Assembly (NCBI GenBank): GCA_009602735.1
Contig: WELA01004388.1
Coordinates: forward strand, 717,323-781,322
Length of the DNA stretch: 64,000 nucleotides
Reading direction: 5' to 3'
Origin: Mesotaenium endlicherianum
Lineage: Eukaryota; Streptophyta; Zygnematophyceae; Zygnematales; Mesotaeniaceae
Position 1 is the first letter of the stretch. Each line of letters begins with the position of its first letter. Below the pieces are notes generated by a model. The model did no database searches and was not told the origin of the DNA. It was given only the letters and a program-made list of their open reading frames with translations. Below are positions 34,066-47,478 of this stretch, piece by piece. A program made the position numbers and the translations under genes.

Positions 34066-35840
34066 GGCCGCTCGTCGAGCGGGTCGGCACAGATGGGTGT
34101 CGGCAGCGGGCGGCACCCCATGGTAGGATTGCCAGGCGGCGCGGGAGGCGGATAGGTGCGCTCGGCACTGTGCTGATGTGGCGCCATGCGGAGCGCAGCC
34201 ACGGCACGCTCGACGTAGTCGCGCGTGAGACTTGGAATGCGGTTTGCAATGGGCAGGGGACACCCCTCCCGAGCGTGGGCCTGATAGGACCGCCACCTCA
34301 TGCGGGCGTCCTGCAAGGCCTTCGACGGCACAGCGCGGGCCTGACGCCGGGCCATGCAAACACACAGCTGCTGCCATTGGCCACGCGAAGCAAGGTCGTC
34401 CTGGTGCGAGGCTTTGTGAGCCAACTGGTCCAGAACGGGCCGCTGAGGCAGATAGAGATGCGGATCAAAGTAGGCGCGCTGGCGCTCACGCATGGCCTCA
34501 GCGGGGACTATGCAGACAGATCGCTCGGGGTTGTCAACCACCTGCCGTGGCCGGACGAGCTGGCGCGGGGCCAGCTGGACTCGCGGGCGTGACTGTCCTC
34601 GTGGAGCTAGCTCGACGCGGGGATGCCGGAGATGCGGCATGAGCTCTACTCGTGTGGCTGCTGTGAACGGGTGGCGAGGGAGCGGCCTGCCACCTGTGCG
34701 CACCACCTTCTGAGGAGGCAATCCCGAGGGGCCGTTGCCTGCGATGTGGCTGCGTGGGACGCCGGCGCGTTGAGCTGCAGGGTCAAGGTACAGGGCGTAA
34801 TGCGCCTGTGAGGAGGAACGCGAGTCGTCGCAGTCAGGGAGTGGGCAAAAACGTGACGTGCCTCCTTGCTTGCGAGTGTTGTCGAACGGGGGCGTGCGCT
34901 CCCTGTCATCGTACGGCGGGGTGATGGAGCGGGCCCGCGGCTCGCAAAGAGGAGTGACCTCTCGCGCCTCACGCAAGGGCGTGAGCAACCGTGAGCATCT
35001 TGTCTCGCGGAGAGGAGTGGTCTCCCGAGCGGGCCCAATGGTCGGCCTGGTGCGGTGTGCGTATCGCGGGGGCGGATGGGCGCAAGTAGCGGGGCCTGCG
35101 CATGGCGGATCGCGGATGCTGCTCCGAGGCTCCAGCTGGCGCATGGGAGGCGAGGTAGTGCTGGAAGAAGGAGCTGCCGCGCTTGCGGAGGCAAACAAGT
35201 GCCTGACGCGGCACTCGTTGCTTGTGGAGCAGTCATGGGACACGGGACGGCTAGGTCCAGCTGCGGCGGCACGAGCCCAGCTGGACCGGGCCGCGGCATC
35301 CTGCGACAAGTCGCTAAAGCCGGGCGGGCCTGTAGGCCTGCGCCAAACGTGCGTCGTGGGCGTAGGTGGCCGAGGCTCCTCCGATGGCTGCGCGAGGTAC
35401 TCCTCCGCAGACTCCTCGGGAAGCTGCTCCCACTGCTCCTCCTCCTCCTCGTTGCTGTTGGGGGGTAGGTCGTCGGACTTGCCAGGATAGGCGGCCTGCC
35501 GCGTGGCCTCCTCCTCTGATGCCGTGATGCGAGGCCACGAGTTGCCAGTCTGGTGCGATGCGCGTTGGGTTGACGATTGAGAGTCCATACTATATTGGAT
35601 GGCCACGCCAACGGGTACATCATGGCGTACGCGGACGTCTGTCCTTGCTGAAGGCCCGCTGCGAGACTCTGAGGCTGTGGCAGCGGTGGGGACAGCCGCC
35701 GCTGAGTCACAAGCAAGGACTGCGGCAGCGATGGCGGTACGGGCAACGGCGAGAACCTTAGTGGCATCCTGTGCCATTTGCCGCATCCTGGCGCGGTGCG
35801 CTGCGCTAATGCGTATCTGCTCCCGGGCTTGGGCTGCCAA
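34066..35840 (-). mobile_element. Disordered linker between protease and methyltransferase in element M2
   Basis: About 590 codons of Pro/Ser/Arg/Ala-rich, low-complexity protein with no known fold. An acidic patch (NEEEEEQWEQLPEESAEEYL) and a loose repeat of the ETTPLRETR / TPLREAREVTPLCEPRARS type at about 35020-34870 stand out. The part nearest the methyltransferase (RIPSLTRDYVERAVAALRM) is more regular. Long overlapping frames on both strands here are caused by high G+C. Confidence 0.6.
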
Positions 35841-36089
35841 GACATCTGCCTGCTCCTATGGCGTGAGGTGGAGCTCTGCGCTTGGCAGGTCCGGCTCCTC
35901 ATCCTGCGGCTCAAGCAAGTCCTCTCCCACAAAGATCTCCTCGTCCTCGGGCCCTCCCTTAGCGGTCTGGACCACTGGCCGGCCGTCGCCCAGCCCCATA
36001 AAGCCGTAGAGAGCGGACACTGCTGGGCGGCCATCGACGATGTCGAGGGGCAAGGACGCCGTGCGCGTCCCTCCTGGCTGCCAGTCAGG

Positions 36090-36554
36090 TCAATATAAGA
36101 CCTGCTCCGCCCAGCTGTTGACCGCAGCGCCAATGGGAAAGAGCACGTCTTGCCCCAGTAGTACGTTGAAGGACTCTGAAGGAGTGACGAGCGCGTGCCA
36201 ATGGATGGTTGTCTCGTCTGCATTGCCCGGGGGGAGAGTGAACCGCAGTGCCAGCCTTGTGCGACCTGTGACGGACTCGGAGGTGCCAGCCGCGGTGTTG
36301 ATGCGCGTCGGCAAATCCTCCAAGTTGAGCCCCAGCCGACGGAAGTAGCGCAGGCTGATGAGGACCCGCTGCGCGCCCATGTCAAACATGATGCGCTGCG
36401 GCGCCTGGGTGTTGACGAGCACGATCCCCTGCCAATAATCCAAAAACACGGCGTTAGGAGTGCTGATTATCCTGCGCTCATGCGCAGGGTGCGCTGGCGC
36501 GGATCGCACCGCAGTTGTGGCATCGGTTGTAGGCCTGCCAATGGCAGCGCGCAC
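36090..36554 (-). mobile_element. Retropepsin of element M2
   Basis: VNTQAPQRIMFDMGAQRVLI carries the active-site region of a retroviral-type aspartic protease. FNVLLGQDVLFPIGAAVNSW supplies the later ILG-like strand. It lies between gag and the linker. Confidence 0.75.
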
Positions 36555-37249
36555 AGTGTCTGCGCGTGACTAGAGCAGCAAATGAGCGGCCTGCCTTGTC
36601 GCCTCCATGGAAACGCCGAGCTCCGCGAAGACTGCCGGCATGCGGTGTAGCGCCAGGTAAATGACTTCGGCGATGAGCTGCACCGTCATCATCGGCGAGG
36701 CGAGCACGCGTGGCGTGGGCTCCGCTGGGGCTGCTGGCGTCTCCAGCACGCAAAACAAACGGGGCAGGCGCGGCGCCTCCTTCGTTCGTCGTCCCTGATC
36801 TGGCCCGTCGCGCTTCTGTGGCGCTGCGGGCCGGCCGGCTAGTGCCACGAGCGTGTGCTCGCGGCTCGCGCGACCGACCGCAGGGCGGCTGCCGAGAGGC
36901 TGCGTGCGTGCGCAGCAGGCCAAAATGGCAGCTGCTGGCGCAGCTGCAAGGCCTACCGCGCAGCCAAGTGCGCGGTCTGCCGCGCCGCCTACCCCGCAAC
37001 CCGTCGCAAGGTCTGCCGAAAGACCTGCCGCGCCGCCTGCCGCAGAGCCTGGCGTGACGGCTGACGCTGTCATGGCGGCTAGCGCGTGTGCGGACGTCGG
37101 CACACACGCAGACGCAGGTGCAAGCGCTGCAGGCGCAAGCGCATGCGTAGCAGCCGAAAGCGCAGCGGCTGTCGAGTGCGCAGCTGCAGGGACGGCTGCA
37201 GCTGCTGGCAAGCACGCGGCTGCCGGGAGGCTGCCACGTGGCGCCTCCT

Positions 37250-39517
37250 AGTGGCTCCTGGAGCCGAGGGGTCGCATCGTAAGACCGGCGTCGTCGTTAG
37301 TCTTGGCTCCCTTGCACGAAGCTAGTGGCGCCCTCCCCCTAGTGCGTTTGCTCGCTGGAGCCCCTGCAGCGCAAAATGCGTCGTTGCCGGGGTTTTGTGT
37401 GCAGCCAGGGTTTAAGCCCTGGCTGTGCGAAGCCATGTTGGCGCCGTGGGGACCCCGCACGGCGATCTGGCCGCACAGCGCCGTTGGGGTAGCCCCCCCC
37501 TGATTGAAGATGGCAATTGCGGCCGCCAGATTTGCGCTGGCTGGCCCAGGCTGTGCGCGCGTGCCAAGTGGCAGTACGTGTGCGCCACGGGTAAAACCTG
37601 GCTGCACGCTGCTGCGGGCGCGCCGTCGGCGTCCTGTCCGGGGATCCAGCCGCACAGCGCAGTTGGGGTTGCCGCCCCCTGCTTGAAGATGGCGGTCGCA
37701 GCCGCTGTCTCTGCACTGGCCGTGCNCAAGTGCGCGCGCGGGCACGTTGCTTTTGGCAAGAGCGGTCCCACCTGCCGTGCAGGCGACAAGTGGCGGACTC
37801 TGCTGGGGCCTGCTGTTTGCAGCAGCCAGCAGGGGGCGGCTGTTCCGGCGTACGCCAAGGGACACTGCAGCTGTGCTAGCTGCAGCCATGCGTGCCGCCC
37901 AATGAGCTTGTGCCGGCGTGCTAGCTGTCGTTGCGCGGGCCGAGGGAAAGCCTGCTGGCGACAGCAGGGCAGCGCAGACTCGGGGCTCTGTTGGAGCCTG
38001 GGCTGGCGTGCGTGCGGTCCCGTCTGCGGGCGTGCCTACGCCAGGGTATGGCGCGGCCGCGCAGGCCTGTGGCCTGCAGTCTGGCAGCCTGTCAGGGCGT
38101 GCAAAGTTGCTGCTAACAGATGTCAGCGCGATGTGCAAAGAGCTGGCAGGGCCGTCTGAGCGGGCTCCTGCAGCTCCGATTGCGGGCGCTACGTCGTCGC
38201 GCGGACGTGCGCGGGGCTGCGGCGCTGCCGCGGAGCCGAGCGTCGGCGTCAAAGATTGTCGAGGGTCGGAGCCAGGCGTGTGCGCAGGGGCTGCGCGGGC
38301 GCCAGCTGTCAGAGCTGTGGCATAGGACGGTGGAGCGTGTGCGAAGAGCGCTCCGCACGCGTCGTAGCTGTCGGCATCAAAGAGGCCACGGAATCTTGCG
38401 ATCTCCGCGTTGGCCTCCACGAGGGCGTCACTGACGTCGTCAAGGCTGCAGTAGTCGGCTTCGGGAGTTAGCGCGGCGTCCGTCGTGGCCGTAGCTGCCG
38501 TCATCGCGGGGCGTCCACTCGTGCGAGGGTTGCGCCCGCCTCGCTGTCCTGCTGCAGGTGAAGGACCGTCACGAGCGCGCCCGTTCTTGACGTTGCGCTT
38601 CTTCTGCAGACAAACGATCTGCAGGTGGCCGGCCTCGCCACAGTAGGTGCAATTGCCGGGCTTGCCATTCTGCGCAAGTGTGCAATTCTGGCGTGAGTGG
38701 CCCATCTTTCCGCAAGACCACCAGGGGTCACTTGTCGTGGCGGCCATGGAAATGTGGCCACGTGTAGCTCCGCGCTGCTGCGTCTGCTGGGGCAGCTGAG
38801 AGCGCTAAGGCTGCTGCTGCTGCTGCTGCTGGGGCTGGCGGGCAGGCGTCGTGCGCATCGTGGAAGATGGCAGCACTGAGGCCTCCTGGCGCACGCCCGT
38901 AGATACGAGGCCCACACGGTCGCTAATGTTGCTCCGTGCGGCGGCCAGGCTGTGCTTCTCAATGGAGAGGTAGGCCTGCTCCAGCAAATACTCTAAACCG
39001 TGGCGGTCGATGAGGGGGACGACAACCCTCTCCCTCAGACGTGGCTCGACGGCGCGCAAGAAGACTTCCGCGGCCTCCCGGTTGGTGACAGTGCCGACGT
39101 CGCGGCGTAGGTGCACCAAGCAACGGTACATCATGCGGATTGTCTTGTTCTTGCGTCGGAAGAAGTGGTGCAGCTCATAAACCTTCTCTTCAGTTGCAGC
39201 CTGCAACTCTGTCTTGAGGATGTTCCAGAAGGCTTGCACTGGGTCGGCTAGAGGGTCGCCACTGGTGGGTCACCTACAAGCTCGGTGCGTGTCCAAAGCT
39301 CGGCTTCCTTCTCGCGAAAGGTGTCACGGGCCTCGTGAGAGAGGTAGCGCATAAGCGTGTCAAAGACGTCGCGCTTCGTCAGCGTGGGCGTCTTGAGCTT
39401 TGCTGCCGCGAAGTCAGCCTGAAAATCCGAGATGGTATCTTCCAGATCACAGGTGCCTGGCCTGCCGCTAAAGTGATAGGCGAACCTGTCAGTCTTGACC
39501 TCTTGGTCACCTGCCAT
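37250..39517 (-). mobile_element. gag of element M2
   Basis: Starts MAGDQEVKTDRFAYHFSGRP with helical capsid-like sequence (VFDTLMRYLSHEARDTFREK; MQAFWNILKTELQAATEEKV; HHFFRRKNKTIRMMYRCLVH). Then come a poly-Gln CAG run (near 38811-38835), two zinc knuckles (about 38723-38610: SCGKMGHSRQNC and CTYCGEAGHLQIVC) and a long Ala/Pro-rich tail with an N at 37726. Two related 80-bp stretches at about 37470-37550 and 37648-37727 form a degenerate direct repeat. Confidence 0.8.
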
Positions 39518-42500
39518 AGGACACCAGGAATCAGCAGCAGCGAACTGCCTAGCTATGCATCTAATTGTGGTTTGCTAGATGAGTGGCCAAATGACACCCT
39601 TAAGGTGGATGGCGATTTGGGATGATAGGAGATGGCTGTGGATTTGGTTACTCGAGGTCCTACCAACGTGGTTAACTCCCGGGTAGACGGTGCCATCGCA
39701 CTTGCCATTGAACAGTTACTCATTTCATGTACATATGCTAGGTATTGGTCTCGAGTTCGGCATTTAGAAACAAGGCCAACTCTCTTGTACTGCTTACTGA
39801 GAGATATCTGAATCCAAGGCAAGAAGCCATTGATATGCAGTGTCTTCTGGCCTTACTTATGTATCAGTTTACTCATTGCATTATTGATGCTCATTTACTT
39901 GCATTTCACTTGCGAGTATTGTCCACCGCTAATACGTTTGTCTCTTGCTGTTTAATCAATTAACATAAAATACCACAAAGATTACTCGCTGATATAAATA
40001 TCTTCATTAATTGTTAACCGCCTTTTGGTAAGTTGATTCATTTCAGTGGTATCGGAGCTGTTATCACAGTAGTCGTGTATGGTAAGGACTAGGTTTCAAA
40101 CTAGCAACTCTCGGAAAAAGGAGGGTGAGGACAATGATAACATTGTAGAAGGGCAGGACGAAAGTCGCGTCTTTGGACCCCGTACCTACTTAGAAACGCT
40201 GCACGATGCAGGAGCTAGAGAGGCTGTTGAGCAGTCAGCAGCTCTTACTGCAGTAACAGCCCAGCTAGCTGAGAATGAGCTCTTAGCCAAAGAGGTAGAG
40301 GAGGCAGTAAACAGGAGGGCCCCTGATGAAAGGACGTTGGAAGAGCAGATGGCAGAGAGAACCAATCTTTGAAACCAACCTCTTGCTGTGCCTACTGTCA
40401 TACCTCTCCCTCAAATTCGCAGACAATTGAGCGCAACAGGCATAGCCGGAGTGGCAGCAATCGGGAATGCCGAAGCTGCCACTAATTGAGCTAATGTTGC
40501 TGCTGCTGTATTTGCTGGGCTACCACCTCAGAATGTAGATCTGGAAGCCTTATTTGTTTAGATGCAATCGCAAATGGCGAGCATGTATCAATCCCAACAG
40601 GAGGACAAAAGGATCATGATGGCATTGTTGCGTGGCAGAGACCAACTGGGTTCTCAAACCACTGATGGTGGCGGTAGAGGGCCTAGTAAGCCTAAGCCAA
40701 AACCTCCCCAAGACTATGATCCTAAGGGAAACAAAAAGTATTACCTGATCAAGTTTCTCGCTGATGTTGAGCAGTGGCTGGAGAACTACCCAAAACTGCA
40801 AGATTACGAGAAGGTCAAGCACACTGGTGCTCTACTGAAAGGCAGTGCAGCAGAGTGGTGGCTGTATTGGAAAGGAGAGCGTAAGGCTCAGCAAATCGGT
40901 GACCCTACTTGGGTAGAGGTTGTTGAGAAAATGCATGAGAAGTTTGATGTCATCAATCAGCAAGAGAAAGATATCTATGCAATGATCTTTTTGACATTGA
41001 AGCAGACCACTTCAATTGCTGAATTTGCTGAAAAGTTCCAGGAGAACATGATGAAGCAGCCAGAATTGCCAGAGCGGTATAGGATAGCATACTTCAGGTA
41101 TGGCTTGAAATCCAAAGTCTCAGGTCATTTTGCTGAAAATAAATATGAGAAACTGCCTGACCTGATCCAGGATGCTAATGTCTGGGATTAGCAGCAGTTC
41201 AATCACAAGCGCCAGAGTAATATTTTGGTGTCTAAGATTGTCAAAATGCCACACGGATCCTACAATGCAAATGAAGGAGATCAGACTGAGGACGATTAGG
41301 GTGATGGGTATGAGTAAGAGTATAATGCTATGCAATCTAGAGGGAGAGGTGGTTTCTCTCAAGGTGGCTAGGGAAGAGGTGGTGGTAGGACTAAGCCGAG
41401 ACTAGCCTCAGCAAATTCTATTAGCTACCATTGCCAGCAGCTGGGTCACTACAGAGAGCAGTGTCCAGTCAAGCAACTTCCAAAGGTTGAGAGAGAGGAC
41501 CAGCTTTTAAAAGACAGCAACAGTCACTAATCCAGTCTACTCACTGTGAGGATGCTAGAGATAGTGAGTCGTCACTAGCTGCCCTCGTAGCAGGTATTAT
41601 GGGTCCTGCTGAACTAGATTCACTATGCATGCCTGACAAACAGATAAAGGAGACCATCAGCAATATAAGTCCCAGAGAGTGCACACTCTAGATGATCTTG
41701 TTCCACCTGATGTCCAACATTTCTTTGCTAAATTAGGAGAACAATAAAAAGTCAAGGAAAAGTCAGTCACCCCTATTCTACTGCATTGTGTGATTGCAGG
41801 CAGGAAGGTGAGGGCATTTGTTGACGGAGGGGCGTTACATACTTTTATCCATAAGGGTTTAGTTAAGCGGCTAAGACTGCCTACTTTCACCCAAGGAAAT
41901 AGAAAAATATTCCCCAGAGATGCCTCAAGTATCCCGAAAGGAGTTATAACCAAGCCTATTAAGGTCCAGTTAGGTTCTGGCATTGCACGCCGTTCTAACT
42001 GAAACGCCTACATTTGAGGTACTCAACACCAGCTTTTAAGATCTCGCGCTAGGCAGGTCCTGGCTTAACAAACATCAAGCTGAAGTGTGTTGGAGCAGAG
42101 GTACAGTTAAAGTGAGAGGAGCCAGTGATGGGCAAACTAAGTTGACACGCACCAGTGCTCTTCCTCTTGTCCTGCATGGATGGAAAATGAAGGAAAAGAA
42201 GAGGCTTTTAGGAGGATGCAAATTGCTAAATGCAACAAAGTTCATCAAAAATTGGAACTAAAAGGAAGACAGAATGTTCAGTCTGCTGCTAAAAGAGGTA
42301 CCTTTTCAACCTGACAAAGTGGTTGAGAAAAAGGTGAGCCCTCCGGAGCACTTTACCGCTGCAAAAATTGTTGCTCATTATACTGATGTTTTTAATATGC
42401 CTCCAGGATTGCCCCCTAAGAGGGAAGTAGATCATAAGATTGATTTATTACCTGGGAGTCAGCCACCTTGGCAACGCACGTATGGCTTGTCTTATGTGGA

Positions 42501-45340
42501 GAGCGAAGAGTTGAAAAGACAGATTGCAGAGCTGGAGAAAAATGGTCACCTTAGGGCGCACCTATCCAATTTGTTAAGAAAAAGGATGGCAGTATGCGAA
42601 TGTGTGTGGATTACAAAGCTCTTAACAGAATTGCAGTAAAGAACAAGTATGCTTTACCCAGAATCAAGGACTTGCTTGATACCCTGTCTGGTGCTAAAGA
42701 TAGATCTCAATAGTGGTTATCATCAAATCAGAATTGCTGAAGGAGATCAACACAAGACTGCCTTTTGCACACGTTATGGACACTAAGAATTTAATGTGAT
42801 GCCGTTTGGACTGACAAATGCTCCTGCAACCTTTATGGTGGACACTATGACTTTTTGAGATCTTATTTGGATAAGTTTGTCCAAGTCTTCTTGGATGATA
42901 TTCTAATTTTTTCTAAAAATGAAGCTGAGCATGCTGAGCACTTGAAGACAATGATGGACACTCTAAGGAAGAATCAGTTGTATGCTAAAATGAGCAACAA
43001 GAATTTCTTCGAAGAGAGTACTGAATTCTTGGGCCATGTTGTCAAGAAGGAAGGCATCAGTGTGGATCCTAAGAAAGTTCAAACCATAGGGGACTGGCCA
43101 ATGCCGCAATCTGTCTCAGAAGTTTGATCCTTCCTTGGGTTGGCTTACTACTATAGGAGATTCATTGAGAATTATTATACAAGGGCCAGTAAACTGACTG
43201 ACCTTACTAAGAAGAATATAGGGTATGTGTGGGGGGAAGAGCAGCAAGCTGCCTTCCAGACCCTTAAAGATGCTCTCTGCTCTGCCCCAGTCTTAGCTGT
43301 GTATGATCCCAGCAAACCTGTGCAGGTGATTACTGATGCTTCTGACTTTGCCATGGGTGCTATTTTGTTGCAACTTGCTGACAAAACCACAAAGGATGGT
43401 AAGGTAAAGCAGGAGTGGCACCCTGTGCTGTATGAGTCAATGAAACTCAACCCAGCTGAAACTATCTATTATGTGCATGATAAAGAGCTGCTTGCTATCG
43501 TTCATGTGCTCAACCAATGGAGAGCATACATTACATGGTAAAGCTTTCAAGGTGATAACATATCATCTAGCTCAGACTCACTTTCATAAGAAGTCTAAGC
43601 TGTCGAAGAGGGAGAATCGCTGGAGCCAGATGCTGGAGCAATTCCAAGTCTAGATTGACTACAAACCAGGAAAGTTGAATCCTGCTGATGCACTCTCTAG
43701 ACGACCTGACTTACAAGAACGGAACTTTAGTCAGCATGCTGTAGATAAAGTCCTTTGTGCACTCACTTCACTAAAGGTGAAAAAGTCCTTCCTTGAACAA
43801 CATAGGAAAGCCTACCTTTCAAACCCAATATTTGAGCCCAGCCCCACTGATGGTGTGTGTCCTGCTACTGCACTCAGGTATAGGCTAAAGGGAGGGGTCT
43901 GGGTAACTGAAACCACTTCAGGCAGGCTGAAGCTGGTCATTCCTAATAACTTGGAAATAAGGTCACTTTTACTGAGTTAATCACATGACAATTTACTGGG
44001 TGGGCATTGGGGGCAGGCCAAAATTGTTGGCAAACTGGCAAAGCATTATCATTGGGATGGGCTGCCTCGGGAGGTCTTGGAACATGTTAAAAACCTGTGA
44101 TCAATGTCAAAAAAATAAGTCTAGGCACACACCACTCGGGGGGCTATTACCACCATTACCAATCCCAGCTGGACGCTGGGAAAAAATATCCATGGAGTGG
44201 GTGGTAACACTACCAAGAATTGCCAATGGGCATAATTCGATACTGGTAGTAGTGGATTAACTGACAAAAATGGTCATTTTCATCCCCACCATTGTCAAAG
44301 TAACTGCACTCGAAACTGCGAAATAGTTCTACAACCATGTAGTATGCCAACATGGGCTACCCTCTAATATTATCTCAGACAGAGACTCAAAATTTATCTC
44401 TAAGTTCTAGAGAGCTTCTATGGGGTTAATGGGAGTCAAACAGCTGCTCAGCACAGCAAACCACCCTCAGACTGATGGGCAGACTGAAAGAACTAACCGA
44501 GTTTTGCAAGAGGTGTTGAGAGCATATATTATCCAGAAACAAGATAATTGGGATGACCTGTTGCCTCAAATTCAGTTCGCGGTCAACAGTGCGGTGCATG
44601 CGTCAACGGGAAAGACTCCTTTTGAACTGAGTCTGGGTAGAGTCCCTAAGTCTCCTTTAGATGTGCTAGGGGAGTCTTTAACTCACCCTGAGGGGATTGA
44701 CAACCCGGTGTCTCTCCAGTTAACTCAGGAGTTTGCTGACTCCCTGTCAGAAGTCCAACACAATCTACACAAAAGCCCAGGAAAATCAACAAAAATACGC
44801 TAATCAACACCGTCGAGAGCTGACATTTTCAAAGGGCAATTTGGTCAAATTGCATTCTCAATGCCTGTACGTGCCTGGTGTGGTCAAAATAAAGCTTGGT
44901 CCGGTTTGGATCGGTCCATATGCGGTGGTGCGCCGTGTCGGTCCGAATGCTTACAGACTGAAGATGTGAGCGGAATACAAGGGTCACCCAGTCTTTAATG
45001 TCTCTTTCTTGGAACCATACATCAAAGGTGACACACTGTTCACAGGTCGGTTACTTGTCCAGCCGGGATCGATCCCCGCTGTTCGAGAAGGTGAACCTGA
45101 GGAATATGAGGTTGATGAGATTTTAGAAGCTCGCTCTGTCCGTCGATCATCTAAATATGTCATGAAATATCTGGTCGGATGGAAGGGCTACGATGCCTCT
45201 GGGGACACCTGGGAATTGAAGAACCATTTGACCAATGCCAAAGGGACGTTAAAACAATTTTACCTTTTGGGAGGCTGGAACACCTCCCTAACTGTCATTT
45301 CAGTTGACATGGGAAGCTGACAGGAGGTTCTGTCTCCATT

Positions 45341-45490
45341 TAAGTTGGAGGGAGAATGTGGCCAAACATGACCTAAAGTGACAATTAGTGACAAAAAGTG
45401 ACAGTAGTTGACAGGGCGTGACAGTTGTGACAGGTAGCCCAGTGACAGTTGAAACAGGCAACCCACCTACACATTAAGCTGGAGGGAGTG
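45341..45490 (+). repeat. pol-to-ORF spacer of C2 with GTGACA array
   Basis: TAAGTTGGAGGGAG at 45341-45354 and TTAAGCTGGAGGGAGTG at about 45474-45490 bracket about nine GTGACA/TTGACA words. The equivalent spacers in C1 and C3 have only three or four, so the array has expanded here. Confidence 0.6.
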
Positions 45491-45711
45491 GGATGAACAT
45501 CTTGGAAACTAGCCGATTGCCGATTGCCTTCGCATATTCATATTTAACACTCAACTGCGCTCACACTCACTTCTCTCTCAAGCACACTCGCACTTTTAAT
45601 TTGCTTACACCGGGTAGTGCATGCCCTAACTCCCTCTACTACGTTCTTCCTTGTCAAAGTACTCAATCCTATGCATGATATTATGACTACACTAACTTCA
45701 TTGTGGTATAA

Positions 45712-47367
45712 ATGAGCAGGATGACTCAAATGTCTGAACTCAAGAAGAAAAGAAGGGCGAACAAGGCACAGGCGGAGTACAAGGAGTTCCATGGCGACAT
45801 CGAATCATCCTCCATCTCCTCTCGAGAATCAGAGTGACTCCGACTACAGCAGGAGGCTCGGAAGAGGAAGCAGGAGGAAAATCAGGCCAAGCTGAGACAG
45901 GGGGAGCAGGACAGAAAAGCTGCAGAGGAGGCCAAGAAGGCGGAGGAACAAAGGTTGGCTGAGGAGAGGCAGAAGCAGCAGGCTGAGGAGGAACAGAGGA
46001 GAATCAAAAGCTATCGCTACACGGTGATGGGCAAGGGCTTGGATCCTTTGGAGGAGGCCCTCAAGTACGCCCAGAGGAACCAAAGTGAATCACGGAGGGA
46101 GATTTCGCAGCGGGAAGGGGAGACAGCCCAAGATTTTGACAAGTACAGAAGTCAGCACAGGGCTTCTACTGTACCATGACTATGCCAAGATGGTGGGGTA
46201 TACAATCCGGGAAGCCAAAGCATTGGCCCAGATAGGTGAATCTGAAACGGTGCCAAAACCTGGGATCTAGGGCACAAACAGGGTCATTGGGTTGATCCCT
46301 ATGCATACAGAGAGCTTCAAGGATGCCTCTTCCCACAACCGGTTCAAGGCCATGTATAACAAGGTGGAGACAAGAAGCTGGGAGTTCTTGGCAAAGGAGA
46401 CCAGCCAGCTGAATTTTTCAGGTCACTGGTACCCCTGTACTTTGAAGAGGACAAATTTTGCTTTCTTTCTACAGTCCACTAACTGGCGCTGGGCGACCAT
46501 CACCATGAAGGACCAGCAAAATGACAGAGCTGAGAAAGACGATTTTCTGACAGGTTTGCAAGGGAAGATAGTGCTGCCACCTCACATTGCAGCATGGGCT
46601 CCACAACTGGACGGAGTCAGGGACTGCGGGAGTCAGGAGACACAGGAGGATAGGACCAGGGCTAGATTTTCTTTCTCTAAGGGGAAACATGCTTATGCCA
46701 AATGGGCAAGGGGAGAAAGACCTGTATGCGGTCAGGACCAAACAACCCCCACCTGCTCCCAGAAGGGGGAGGTCAATGGGATACTCTATGTCTCGGGAAC
46801 GGCTGGAGGAGATGACCAGAGAGACTCCAGAAGTCTCAGAGGAACAAGAGGACAAAGAAGAGGAAGGCGCCGGAGAGGAGTCTAGTCTTGTTGAGGCACA
46901 GACCCCCGCTACGTCCCCCGCTGGAAGGGCCTTCGTACAGGCAGCCTTGCAGCAGCTTGGGGAATACCAACCCACCAAGAGACCCAAATCTCCAGTGGCT
47001 GGGGAGTTTCAGCAGGAGGAGCCCTACCCCAGGAGGTGAGACTCAGTCAGACAGCAAACAGAAGGGCTGCCAAGGAGGCAACCAGAGGGCAACCGGCATC
47101 CCCCTCGCATAGAGGGCATGTACCCTTAGCCCATGTCATGCAACACCCTCCGATATGCCATTGTATGTCCCTGACAGTTTGAGAGCTGCACAGGAGAGAG
47201 CGGTCTCCATCAACTTGCAGACAGTGCAAGAACAGGCTGCCCAGTTGCTGCGTTCACCCCTTGGTTCACCCTGGTCTGAGCCTCCAGGTTTCAGAAGACC
47301 ATCAAACAAGAGAAGGAGATCCAGTTCCAGGTCTTGCTCCCCAGAAGACCGAGCCCCTTGTACTTAG
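45712..47367 (+). mobile_element. Extra ORF region of chromovirus C2
   Basis: Starts MSRMTQMSELKKKRRANKAQ. It keeps the coiled coil, the RYTVMGKGLDPLEEALKYAQ block, LLYHDYAKMVGYTI, HNRFKAMYNKVETRSWEFLA and the C-terminal PLYVPDSLRAAQE. It is a fossil, but the persistence of the same blocks as in C1 shows that the ORF was part of the family before these copies parted. Confidence 0.8.
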
Positions 47368-47478
47368 TTTGCTGTTGTCTTCATTTTAGATTCAATTGGT
47401 TGTGTTGCATATGTGTTACCTTGTTGTAAATAATAATAGAAGTGTTGTCGAGTCGACAACAATTTTAGTTGGAGGGAT

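Larger units (their letters stand above)
20776..39525 (-). mobile_element. Ty3/Gypsy element with DNA methyltransferase and PHD finger (element M2), split by a chromovirus
   Basis: Reading right to left: gag (39517 to about 37250), retropepsin (about 36440-36100), a long Pro/Arg/Ser-rich linker (about 35840-34070), C5 DNA methyltransferase (about 34065-33115), RT (32785 to about 31900), RNase H (to about 31295), integrase (31083-30404 and 21561-20976) and a PHD finger (20970-20836). A chromovirus lies in the integrase, flanked by GTCTG duplications at 21562-21566 and 30399-30403. Without the insert it would be about 9.9 kb. It is clearly richer in G+C than the inserted chromovirus. No LTR could be assigned: the right edge abuts a chromovirus LTR and the left edge a dispersed repeat. 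It is broken (about five to ten breaks) and older than the insert. Confidence 0.9.

Noticed and set aside
34646-36385. Very long overlapping frames on both strands in the GC-rich part of element M2
   Set aside because: High G+C removes stop codons. Only the frame carrying the methyltransferase and linker makes biological sense; the others are Arg/Ser/Ala-rich shadows.
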